A DNA stretch of 64,000 bases from Crotalaria pallida (lineage: Eukaryota; Streptophyta; Magnoliopsida; Fabales; Fabaceae). The notes under the pieces were generated by a model that was not told the origin of the DNA, ran no database searches, and worked only from the letters and a program-made list of their open reading frames with translations. The stretch is from the NCBI GenBank assembly GCA_037953625.1, contig CM075651.1:62792501-62856500 (forward strand). Direction: 5' to 3'. Both the position numbers and the translations under genes were made by a program. Numbering within the stretch: position 1 is the first letter of the stretch; each line of letters starts with the position of its first letter. Of the stretch, positions 10,589 to 20,900 are shown piece after piece.

Positions 10589-11062
10589 ATGGCCAGATAC
10601 CTGGCCTGCATCGAGATACGCCCTATCCCTAGCGGTATATGGACGTATGAGGAGCACCGTGCCACTTTTGAGGGGGAGGTCGAGATCACTCTCTACCACC
10701 CTAACCCTCTGGTGCGTGTGCGACCTCGTCGATTTAGGATCCCATTAGTCTATACTATGCATGTTCCACCTTTGTTATGCTTATAGAGGACCACCCCCGG
10801 CTCGACTATGCGTCGTTTTCATAGTTTTAGATTTAGAGCTGCCACTCGTTCTCATCCTTCTTCCCATAGAGTTGTCACCGAGGAGACTCCTTCTCCTGGT
10901 CCGACTGAGTATGATAGGACTGCTTCTGCGGATCCTAGACCCAGTGGTGGGGTCTCTACACCGTCGGGCGAGGTCGAGGAGGACTCTGTGGAGGATGAGA
11001 GCGAGGAGGAGGTGCATGTTGAGCCGACTGTTTCTGCTAGAGGTGGACCCGCTCGTTCATAG
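10589..11062 (+). pseudogene. LTR-encoded ORF of element E (one internal stop)
   Basis: The frame starts at ATG 10589, three bases after a candidate splice acceptor, and runs 158 codons to TAG at 11060-11062, with a single in-frame TAG at 10784-10786. The first about 61 residues match the LTR-encoded ORF of element J at roughly 38 positions by eye (shared blocks EIRP, RAT, VEIT, HPNP, RPRR, RIP). The middle is serine/proline rich and the end is acidic (VEEDSVEDESEEEVHVE), the same order as in J. The ORF lies in the sense direction of the element, about 640 bases before the LTR end. I do not recognise the family and assign no function. The internal stop suggests decay in this copy. Chance is unlikely because the same domain order occurs in a different LTR family. 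Confidence 0.6.
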
Positions 11063-11714
11063 GAGCCTGCATAGCATAGGTGTTTTGGATCCTAGATCCT
11101 AGGGATAGAGCGGTGGAGGATCTGAGGAGCTGCTGAGGACACTGAAGACCTGCTCTGAGACTTCTATTTTGAGACCATGTGTTTAGTGTATATATTTTTG
11201 AGAGGTCTTAGATTGAGGTTTTATTTTATACAGCTAGGTTGTATATGTTTCAAAAACTCTTGCTATCTCGACTGATGATACTTGCTGCTACTGTACTTAT
11301 GGGGTTTCGTATTATGCTTTTGACATATATATATATATATATATATGATGTTTAATTTCCTCAGCAGAGCCCCAAAAGTATTATTTTTACTTCCGCGAAC
11401 TCTGATTCTTATTTACAAGGGATTCGGCAATAAATTTATATTTCCTATGTTATGTGTTCAGATCCCACTCGAGAAGCAAGTGATATGTTTTCAATAATAA
11501 CTATTAATAATGTTTTCTACGACTAAGGAAATGCTATCTCGAGGGTCTTTTCGAACTTAATATCGTGCTGAGCCGAATTCAAAAGAATTTATGACCAAGC
11601 AAGTACAAGTTTTAAAAAGGAAAAATTTTCTAGTCCGGATTTTTGATAGCAAGAAATAAACTATTTGGAAATATTAATTATTTTCAAGTTAAAAGAGAGC
11701 ATCACACCCTGTGG

Positions 11715-11726
11715 TGGTATCAGAGC
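11715..11726 (+). other. Primer binding site of element E
   Basis: TGGTATCAGAGC is complementary to the 3' end of initiator methionine tRNA and lies just after the 5' LTR. Confidence 0.9.
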
Positions 11727-11868
11727 ATTGGTCTTGTTCCTCATAGCCCCGAAGATGCAGCTAAGTATGATATTCAATGTTGATTGAATATGTTTGAGTA
11801 AGTTAGTGGTAGTATTTATGTTTTAAAGACCTTTTTAGTAACCCAAAGCCCATAGTGCAGGTCTTTCT

Positions 11869-14589
11869 ATGGCAACCCAAAATAGAAATGTTACTAATGA
11901 GATGTTAGAACGAATCACGACTGTGCTGGAAGGCATGCAGCAGCAGCAGAGGCATCAATCATCTCAAGGGAGAGCTGGTAACCCATCTGCTGGCAACATG
12001 GCGAATCATGATTCTAAGACTCTGTCGGAGTTCAGGAAGTGCAATCCACCAAGATTTGAGGGAGGATATAGACCTGATGAGGCGAACAAGTGGTTGTATG
12101 AGATCAATAAGATCTTCCGGACTCTGGAGTGTTCTGAGGAACAGAAGGTGACCTATGCAGTTTACATGCTTCATGGGGAAGCTGAAAACTGGTGGGATCA
12201 CACGGTCCAATTGCTGAATTTTGAAAGGAGGGCAATCAACTGGGGAGTATTTATGGAGAAATTTCTTAATAAATATTTTCCAGAAGATTTGCGGAGGAAA
12301 AAGGAAGTGGAATTGATGCAATTGAAGCAAGGGGATATGAGTGTGGGGGAGTATGCTGCTAGATTCGAGGAATTGATGAAGTACTCTCCCTATTACTTAA
12401 ATAACCCTGATGAAAGAAGTAAATGTGTGAAGTTTGAAGGTGGGCTAAGGCCGGAGCTGAAGTCTATCTTCAGTTATCAAAGGATTCAGAGTTTCCCTGC
12501 ACTTGTGGATATGTGCAGAATGTATGAAGATGATAAGAAGGCTGAGCTGATGGGAAGTCAGGTGAAGGGGGTTGGACAGAAGTATGGACCACAGAGGAAG
12601 AAGAAGTTTGACCATCGGAATAATGGTCCATATTCTAAGAACAAAGGAAAGGGCAAGGTAGTGATGGATAACCGGAACAAGCCTCGCGATAATGCTCCTT
12701 ATTGCGAGAAGTGCAAGCGTTATCATCATGGTCAGTTTTGCTGGTCCACAGGAGGATGTTTCAAGTGTGGAAAGCAAGGTCACTTTTCCCGCGAATGCAA
12801 GGAATCTGAAAAGGGGGATGCAAAGGGATCTGCTGGAAAGCCTGTGGTACAAGGACGAGTATTTGCTCTGAGTGGTAGTGAAACAACCCAAACCCCGAAT
12901 CTCGTGCAAGGTAATTTTCTGCTCAATAATCAACCTTGCAAAATCATGTTTGATTCTGGAGCTACACATTCTTTTGTTTCCCCTGAATGTGTAAGTAGGC
13001 TGAATCTTATTGTTTCTGATTCACCCTGCTATCTTAGCATAGACACCCCTACGGGTATACCGATCTACACCGCTAAAGTCTGTCTAGGGTGTAATGTAGA
13101 AATTATGGGTCGTTCATCCCGTTTGGTTTGTCTACCTAAGTTACAATTGGATGTGATCTTGGGAATGGATTGGTTGATGAAGAACCAAGTGATCATCAAT
13201 TGTGAGGAAAAGACGATTCAATATAGGACCCTTGAGCCGGAGGGTTATATGTGTTTATTCTCGACCTCTGGAGAAGAAGAGTCGATGCCGATCGAAGAAA
13301 TTCCAGTGGTGAGGGAATTTCTGGAAGTATTTCCTGAAGAGATACCAGGATTACCTCCGAAGCGAGAGATAGAGTTTGGGATTGACTTAATCCCTGGAGC
13401 TGGTCCCATCTCTATTGCTCCTTATAGGATGGCACCACCAGAAATGGCAGAGATGAAGAAGCAAATTGAGGAGCTGTTGCAGAAACAGATGATCAGGCCA
13501 AGTGTTTCGCCTTGGGGAGCTCCATTATTGTTCGTAAAGAAGAAAGATGGAAGTATGAGGATGTGCGTGGATTATAGGAAGCTGAATAAGGTCACTATTA
13601 AGAATAAGTATCCTTTGCCAAGGATTGATGACCTTATGGACCAAGTGAGGGGAGGTGCAGTATTCTCCAAGATTGATCTGAGATCGGGTTATCATCAGAT
13701 CAGGATAAAGGAGGAGGATATACCCAAGACTGCATTTCGATCGCGATACGGTCATTATGAGTATGTTGTGATGCCGTTCGGATTGACAAATGCACCTGCT
13801 ATTTTCATGGATTATATTAACCGGCTCTTTAGACCATATTTGGATTTGTTTGTGGAGGTATTCATTGACGATATTTTGGTCTATTCTAAAAATCCGGAAG
13901 AGCATGAAGAGCATCTCAGGATTGTGTTAAAGGTCCTGAAGGAGAAGCAACTGTATGCCAAACATACGAAGTGTGAGTTTTGGTTGAATGAAGTGAAGTT
14001 TCTGGGGCATGTGATCTCTAAAGAAGGAATTGCGGTAGATCCAACAAAAGTAAGTTCAGTGCTAAGTTGGGAACAGCCTAAGGCGGTGACGGAGGTGAGA
14101 AGTTTCTTAGGGCTGGCTGGATACTATCGTCGATTCATAGAAGGATTTTCTAAGATTGCATTGCCTTTGACTAAGTTGACTCGGAAGGATCAACCGTTTG
14201 TATGGGACGATCGGTGCGAAGTTAGTTTCCGTGAGTTGAAGGAAAGGTTAACATCGTCTCCTGTGTTAATCTTACCTGATCCTCACAAGAGTTTTGAAGT
14301 TTACTGTGATGCATCTAAGCAAGGACTGGATTGTGTATTGATGCAAGAAGGAAGGGTAGTGGCTTATGCATCGAGACAATTGAAGAATCATGAAGTGAAT
14401 TACCCGACACATGATTTAGAATTGGCTACGATCGTGTTTGCCTTAAAGATATGGAGACAAGGACAAGGGTATGGGATTTTTCCTCTTTTGTCCTTCTTTA
14501 ATTCGGTTCATGTGCAAGTAGGAAGGGTAGTTTTGGTTCTCCATAATTTTGCATGGGTGGAGGTTAGTAAATCTAAGGAGACAATGTAG
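11869..14589 (+). CDS. gag-protease-RT-RNase H polyprotein of element E, truncated by insertion
   Basis: ATG 11869 opens one uninterrupted frame. Gag spans about residues 1-290, with a capsid core (EANKWLYEINKIFRTL, EYAARFEELMKYSPYY) and a CCHC zinc knuckle CFKCGKQGHFSREC at residues 297-310. The aspartic protease motif FDSGATHSFVS is at about residue 361. Reverse transcriptase follows, with DLRSGYHQI and the catalytic FIDD at residues 665-668. RNase H begins with YCDASKQGL near residue 810. These activities copy element RNA into DNA inside virus-like particles. At about 14459 the element sequence stops in the RNase H region after ALKIWR, and the last 43 or so codons are read from inserted LTR fragment F. 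Integrase is lost, so the copy cannot move by itself even though the frame is otherwise intact. Confidence 0.92.
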   Translation: MATQNRNVTNEMLERITTVLEGMQQQQRHQSSQGRAGNPSAGNMANHDSKTLSEFRKCNPPRFEGGYRPDEANKWLYEINKIFRTLECSEEQKVTYAVYMLHGEAENWWDHTVQLLNFERRAINWGVFMEKFLNKYFPEDLRRKKEVELMQLKQGDMSVGEYAARFEELMKYSPYYLNNPDERSKCVKFEGGLRPELKSIFSYQRIQSFPALVDMCRMYEDDKKAELMGSQVKGVGQKYGPQRKKKFDHRNNGPYSKNKGKGKVVMDNRNKPRDNAPYCEKCKRYHHGQFCWSTGGCFKCGKQGHFSRECKESEKGDAKGSAGKPVVQGRVFALSGSETTQTPNLVQGNFLLNNQPCKIMFDSGATHSFVSPECVSRLNLIVSDSPCYLSIDTPTGIPIYTAKVCLGCNVEIMGRSSRLVCLPKLQLDVILGMDWLMKNQVIINCEEKTIQYRTLEPEGYMCLFSTSGEEESMPIEEIPVVREFLEVFPEEIPGLPPKREIEFGIDLIPGAGPISIAPYRMAPPEMAEMKKQIEELLQKQMIRPSVSPWGAPLLFVKKKDGSMRMCVDYRKLNKVTIKNKYPLPRIDDLMDQVRGGAVFSKIDLRSGYHQIRIKEEDIPKTAFRSRYGHYEYVVMPFGLTNAPAIFMDYINRLFRPYLDLFVEVFIDDILVYSKNPEEHEEHLRIVLKVLKEKQLYAKHTKCEFWLNEVKFLGHVISKEGIAVDPTKVSSVLSWEQPKAVTEVRSFLGLAGYYRRFIEGFSKIALPLTKLTRKDQPFVWDDRCEVSFRELKERLTSSPVLILPDPHKSFEVYCDASKQGLDCVLMQEGRVVAYASRQLKNHEVNYPTHDLELATIVFALKIWRQGQGYGIFPLLSFFNSVHVQVGRVVLVLHNFAWVEVSKSKETM

Positions 14590-15242
14590 GAGACATTAAG
14601 GCTTAGTGGTCATTCTAGGTGTGTTGACTTTTGGGTCCTCCATTAGGGTTCCCACTATTTGGTTAGGGTTTAGTTAGGATTTGGTTAGGTCTTGGTTACT
14701 TGCTTTCCACACTTAAGGAAAAGTCTAGGTTTCTTCTACACATACACATTCATACGGCACATACACATATACTCACATATTCATGCACACACACACGCAC
14801 ACACACACACACCCACTCATACGGCATACATATATACGTATACATACACATATTCATTTACATGCACTCTTACACGTTACACACATACACATTCATGCAT
14901 TTATCATCCCATACATTTTCTTATTTATTAAATCATTCATGCATAAGAATGATAATTCCTTTATAATAGCAAGCACACAAAACACCTTTTCATAAAATAA
15001 TTTCTTGTAGAAAAATTCAACATCTTCTTAAAAGAATTTTAATCACATAATCATTTCCAAAAACTTCATCTTAGAAACTCATGACATTGCTTCATGAAAA
15101 ATCATTCCTTTAGAATCACTCATTACTTCAAAAACGTGAATTAAGAAATTCATTTAAGAAAGTACTCTTCCCTAAAACACTTTTCTCAAAATAAATCTTT
15201 GTAGTATTTTAAATTAATACGAGGAATTTGCGGGGTGTTACA
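14460..15242 (-). repeat. F: LTR fragment of a G/H-related gypsy family
   Basis: The right end reads GCGGGGTGTTACA, the same terminus as the G LTRs, so this is the outer end of a minus-strand LTR. The fragment has the same features as the G and H LTR ends: a stretch with repeated TTAGGTTT/GGTTAGG words, then an ACACATACAC-type microsatellite (about 14738-14890), then an AT-rich tail. Its left edge is joined to the RNase H region of E, and its right edge to a G-type LTR, indicating insertion followed by deletion. Open frames over the microsatellite are artefacts of the repeat. Confidence 0.65.
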
Positions 15243-16425
15243 ACTGCCAACTACCCCTCTCTTCCTCTCTATTTCTTTTTCTTTCTCTAAGAGGTTGATG
15301 AGCCCCTTAGAGATGTGTTTGTGTTGGTGTGGAGAATGGGAAGTGAATGAGGTGAATGTACTAAGGCCAACTCCATATAAAGGAAATTCGAAATTTCCTT
15401 CTTTAACCTTGTGAAGCAATTCGATCATGACATAAGGGAAGGGGCATTTTTGGACCTCTAAAAGTTTGCATGGATGAGGTTTTCATTGTCAAGGGGACCA
15501 AATGGAATAGACTAGGCTTTTAGGAGTCATCTTAGGTTTAACTAGTAGTTGGCTTTTGGTTAGGATTTGTCATTTGGTTAGGTTCTAGTTTGGTTTGATG
15601 GCCAACTTAGTTTCCTTCTTGGTTTCCACTTCCTTAACCTCTAAACTTCTAGAAAATCAACCCTAGCTTATTTTTTACACACACATACACGTGTAACACA
15701 TATAGCACATCCACACACTCACTTACATGCATACACTAGTTGTGGCACTTTCATACACACACACATATAACACTCACATGCACACCTACACCGTAGCACA
15801 CACACACATATGCACCTAATTCATATTTTATTTTCTACTATAATTTCTAATTCATACAACACTTAAATTAATTCTAAGAAATCACATTTTATAGCCATCT
15901 TCATGCATCATACGTTAAACACACACATACACATATATAGCACACATGCATGCATACATACTCATACATGAAATCCGTACCTTATACACATATATATTCA
16001 TTTTGCATTTTTATTTTCTTATCACATTTATTCTTTATTACATCATGATGCAATTAATTCACAAATCATTTTCACACAATTAATTTTAAACACCAAACAG
16101 TACACATATTGAATCATGCACTCATAAAATTCCAAGCCAAATTATTAAATTCCTTTTCTTCAAATACAATTTTACAAAATTCATATCCAAAATCATTTTC
16201 AAAAACCATTCTTAATAAAATCACCATTCAGCAAAGTATTTTCTTTTCAGCAAAAATCATTCATTTTTCACTCATATAAAAAAAACACTTTGTTTATAAA
16301 ATCCATGAAAATAAACGCTTTATTGCGTAAAATACTTTTCCGAAAATCTTTTATAAAACAGAATCTCAGGGTTCATTTTAACGAGATTCGTTCACGCACG
16401 TACGAGAAAAATGCGGGGTGTTACA
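15243..16425 (-). repeat. 3' LTR of G, outer 1.2 kb only
   Basis: The stretch is nearly identical to 21966-23147. Shared marks include the CTCTAAGAGG region, GGAAATTCGAAATTTCC at about 15382, the ACACACATACAC microsatellite near 15680-15800, and the end GCGGGGTGTTACA at 16425. The purine-rich tract of the element lies directly to its right on the plus strand (16426-16440, read on minus). Confidence 0.85.
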
Positions 16426-17938
16426 TTCTCCCCAACTTGAGGATTTCTCGTCCTCGAGAAATACCGTGTAGAGTCTGTCGAAGCCGTGGACGCGTAACTC
16501 CTTGAAGAAATTCCTTCCTGCTTTGTCTACAGCAAATCGTCGTATCTCCGAACACGTACCATCTTCTTATCGTTCTTACAAGCAAATCAGACGGATTACT
16601 TTCAAAAGTAATCTCTCGGGGTATTTTCAACATCAAACTTGATGGGTTCCGAACAATATAGTTCCACTGGTGACAAAAGACTGAGGGTTCAAAGATATCA
16701 AAACAGGGTGCAAGGACAACAAGGTCATGAACAATTGGGGCCAAGACGTTACCACACTCAGGGTCAAACTCTTATCATCAGTTAAAGCCTAGACAATCTT
16801 TTTCCTCAAAAACTTCACATTTCTACTACTCCCCAACTTAGATGACTCATACTTCTATACACCACCTTACTCTTATCTCAACCATTCAATCATATAACTT
16901 ACACAACTCTAATCCTTTTTCTACTTTACACAGTTTTCTTTCTATTCTAAACCACTAAAATTTTTCAACTCAATGGCTTATCTCCTATTCCCATATCGGA
17001 TCCTAACTCTTTACCTAATCTCGTGTTAACACTTAGAGATTCTAACCACAAATTCCACCATCTTATCCGTTCAACCTTACCACGTCATCACTTATTTGCC
17101 GCTATCTAACCATTTTACGACTCAAATCAAGACACTTATGACCTCAAAATTATAACTATCATTTTAATTCCTTCCTCCTCATCTCACCACCTAAACAATT
17201 ATTTTAACCAATCCGGCATCAGAACTCTTAATCCTAATCACCTTACATAACTCATTACTCCTTTAAGAGTCAAGGAGGTACTTCTATTTTTTTTTTCCAG
17301 GACTTACACTCCCTTCATCCATACTGACTAATCCTTATTACTCTCCTTTGACCTTTACGACCCTTTCCTAATAATACTTCAGGGCTTACTTCCTATCTTA
17401 GGGATATCTGCTAGACTGGGATAGGATGCCAGGGTTTAACATTTCAAACAAGAGTTTAGGAAAGAAGGAATGCCTGACCAAAATCCAAAAAGAGGAAGCT
17501 TTGGGTTCATGAACAATCAAGGCTTCAAAAATCATGGATTAAGATTTTCAAGAAAAGGTCCTTTCAAATGTCATACCAAAGCAATTCGGCCTCACATAAA
17601 GTTTATACAAGAAAAGCTTCAACAAATAAAGAGAGTCCCCGTCACAAGACAAGGCCTCAAATAACTTAAAGGTCATCACAAACAAAGGGTTTCTCAGCAA
17701 AGAAGAATCGAAAGAAGATCCGAATCACGCATCAACATCCCGTGACGACACCGATTTTCGCTCCACGTCTTTACCGTAGACGAAACCGTCATGCTCCATG
17801 GAAACATTCGCGCACCCTTAGCGTTCCTACTCTCGTCTATCGCGATCCTAGTACTAACTCACACACAGAGATACACAACAGAGTATGTAAGTCCATGTAT
17901 AAGGTTACTTAGTTTAACCTTTGCTCTGATACCACAAC
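16426..17938 (-). other. Internal region of G, no gene recognised
   Basis: The region next to the 3' LTR reads on the minus strand CGAGGACGAGAAATCCTC followed by AAGTTGGGGAGAA, which resembles the tail and polypurine tract of chromovirus internal regions. No capsid, zinc knuckle, reverse transcriptase or integrase motif was found on either strand. Short open frames near 16421-16744 and 17470-17664 have no recognisable content and are not called. Confidence 0.5.
17923..17934 (-). other. Primer binding site of element G
   Basis: On the minus strand the sequence is TGGTATCAGAGC (initiator methionine tRNA type), four bases from the LTR end at 17939. Confidence 0.85.
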
Positions 17939-20900
17939 TATAACACCCCGATTCGGCAACTTGAAAGCTCTCATTAAATATAGTGAAAATTAGGGCCATT
18001 TTTTTTTTAAAAAACAAGTGTTACACAAGGTGAGAACATTTAGGTTTTCAAAACATAGTTATATTTTAACTCATGTCCTCATATTGTGCAAACCCCTTTC
18101 AAGTTCCAAACCGAGATGTCACAAGACATCGCACTTTGAAACCCGTTTTCAAAACACGTAGCCCGTTTAATTGTTTCAAAACATCAATATAAAATAAAAC
18201 CTTTGTCGGGGTACAGTATGATAACTAGAGCGAAGGTGACCAAGGACTTACACTGGAATACATTCCGCCAGGGGATTCCTAGCTTCTAGTCAAACACTCT
18301 AACACTCGACGTCTAAGCCCTCGATCCACCAGTAAAGTTGTCCTCCTCGCTGCCCAGGGGTTCCTTCACCGAGTCGTCTCCCGTCGACGAGGATGTTCCT
18401 ACCTTCATAACAAGATGGATCTGGAACCTCAATCTCTTTTTGCATCTAATTGCCGTACGAAATTTTCCAGAGAAGAAAGCAGAAGTATAAGAGAAGAAGA
18501 GAACAGAAGAAGAGCAACACAAGAGAAGAGGAGAGAGTAAGCTACCCAAACAGTTATGTTGACTATGTGGAATTACAATAGGCAAATACTAAGGAAAGAC
18601 AATATACAACACATGAACAATAACAACATCATCAACAAGTACACATATAATTAGGCACACTCGCATTCTTAGCTTTTCATAGTCATTTTCTTACCACTCA
18701 TAACCCTTCTTTCTTTCACCAAACCTTTTTCCAGACTCATCACGTATTCCAAGAATCTTTTCTTATTCATGTTTTATAAATTTTATTCAACACTTGGTAT
18801 CTTTCCATACCATTCTTTGAAACATCTTTATTCTTTAAGTTTTAGCGTTCGGGTTCGCTTCAATGATGGGGGGAACATCATCATCGAATGAGTCACACAC
18901 GTCTACATCTCCTCGGTCATCCACCCAACCTAGTCGGAAGCAAACAAGAGTACAGGACCTTTACCACGCGGGCACGACAGCTGTCACACAAAAATGGTCC
19001 CATGGAGCATTACTCTCCACGGTGGCCGTCCCGCAGCACATCAGTGTCACTCTCCTCCGTTGTCGTTCAGTGCCATCAGTATCGCTCACCATCGCCACGC
19101 TTTCGCTCGCCTTGCCGAACATTTCTTGCCACTATCTCGAGCATTATCTTTTCATTTCCGCTCTTTTTATACTTATTTATTAGTTCTCTTTTATTCCACC
19201 TTTATCTCTTTCACATTCCGCTCATTTGACGATTTATCTTCTCTCGACTATTTTCACAATTTCTCATCATTCTTATCTCCACTTCCTTTCTCTTTCAATC
19301 TCATTTCCTCATTATCGTCTCATATCTCAGGGTAAAATCAAACATATTTTAACACTTAATTGAATTACTTCTCATACTAAACTAACCAACAGTTCATGCA
19401 TAATTAATCAAAAACAAACATCATATCATCTTAACAGACATATTAACTGGAGACAACACTTCGGTCTCAGCGATTCGTAGGGATAAACCACACTTAACCA
19501 ACAACAACAACAAATAAACACTCATTATCCCTCTTCGTCGCCTAACGAGACCGGGTCCAACCGTTGAGATGATTGGACGCCTTAATATGTTGCCTAAGAC
19601 CACAGCGTCTTAAGGGGAGCTTCTCTCTCACCTGGATGACGAACATCCGGAAGCGTTCTAAGATTTCCCGTTGCTAGCTTTTCCATGTTTCCGTCGCGTC
19701 CGACACCCGAACTAGACATTTTTTTCCCGTGCGTTAGAACATTTCGATAGATTCTTAATTTTATTTTAAAACATTTGAAACATTTTCCCTTTTTCGAAAA
19801 CACATTACCAACATCCTAAGGGTTTTAGATCCGAATCAAATGAAAAAGGTTTTCGAGAACAATTTCAATAGTCTTTTATAAAAAACCGAATTTTACTCTT
19901 CTTAATTTAAAACATTTCGATTATAAAATTAGTGTTTTTATAATTTAAAGAAGAACAACAAAAATCCAAGAAAATAAGATTTCAAAACCGTACTTTGAAA
20001 ATCTTCTAAGACACAAAACCAAAAGAGATAAAATTTCCAAATTAATTTGAGTTATTTTAAATCATATTTTTAAATCAAACAATTTCAATTTCATTAGAAT
20101 CTAAACATATAATTTTCACAAATGCAGTTCACAAATAGAAAAACACATTCAATTCAACACAACAGCAGCACACACAATTTTCTAAGCGCACACACAAACT
20201 CACATAAGACAAACCACGCTTCAATCATTCAAACCAATCAATTAAATTTTAATCTTAATAAATTAACTAGAGTATACTTAAGAAAATGTTTTAAATTAGT
20301 TTCTTAATTATCCTAACAAAACCGAATCATGCATGGAAACTAAAAATCATTGAGTTAACATTTTAATATTCTTTTCTCATAATCAAATTAAATCATTTAT
20401 TTTTATTTCTAAAATCAAAAGATAAAAGAAAGACGTTCACATCATTTTCTTCAAGTATACAGTATCACACACTTAGGACCTAGCTATAATCACCACTCAT
20501 TTCATGAAAATAATTTTCCAACTACATGCATATACTTTGGCCGAATCATGCACATCTAATTTTGCAAGAATCAAATGCACAATTAAAAACATAAGATCAT
20601 AAAATCAACTTCCTTAATTTATCTATGAACCGTGAGCATACAATAGGGTAATTATCAATTTTAATTCCTTTTTAAAACCTAAATCATGGCATGCAAACAC
20701 CTTCTAAAATCCTCACATACAATGAATCTCATCATGCATATATCCTACATGGGGAACAAAACCTAGCTTCCTATTCCTCCTAGAATGGCCGAATCTAATG
20801 ATGCAAGGAAACAAGGTTGTTCACTCATTTTTCAACACACACACAAGGTCATACATTCACATTATCCCCAAAACATAAGCTCAAGTCCATCATTTTCTTA

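Larger units (their letters stand above)
8319..11706 (+). repeat. 5' LTR of element E
   Basis: The LTR starts TGTAACACCCCTAATTTTCG and ends a few bases before the PBS; the exact end is uncertain because GCATCACA at 11699-11706 does not mirror the start well. A TATA box (TATAAATA, 8581-8588) is followed by a candidate splice donor TTAGAG|GTATGG at 9096/9097 and a candidate acceptor TTTAG|GTGATGG at 10585/10586. Palindromes TAACCGGTTA and a hairpin block lie inside this candidate intron or just upstream of the TATA box. A protein-like ORF follows the acceptor. A (TA)n run occupies about 11329-11346. Confidence 0.75.
8319..14459 (+). mobile_element. Element E: Tekay/Del-like chromovirus, 5' part
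   Basis: The element has a 5' LTR of about 3.4 kb, an initiator-methionine PBS and one long gag-protease-RT-RNase H frame. It is cut at about 14459 in the RNase H region by LTR fragment F. Integrase, the C-terminal chromodomain region and the 3' LTR are absent from the window. The close similarity of its polymerase to elements J and K, both of which retain the chromodomain-like tail, supports the Tekay/Del assignment. Confidence 0.8.

Noticed and set aside
14692..14995. Three overlapping plus-strand open frames rich in His/Thr
   Set aside because: They are read through an ACACATACAC microsatellite in LTR fragment F; the composition explains the open frames.
16421..16744. Minus-strand 107-residue frame beside the LTR of G
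   Set aside because: No recognisable motif and no support from a second copy; it spans the polypurine tract and LTR start.
18863..19335. Three overlapping plus-strand frames in the LTR of G
   Set aside because: They are antisense to the element, low in complexity, and not preserved in the H LTR.
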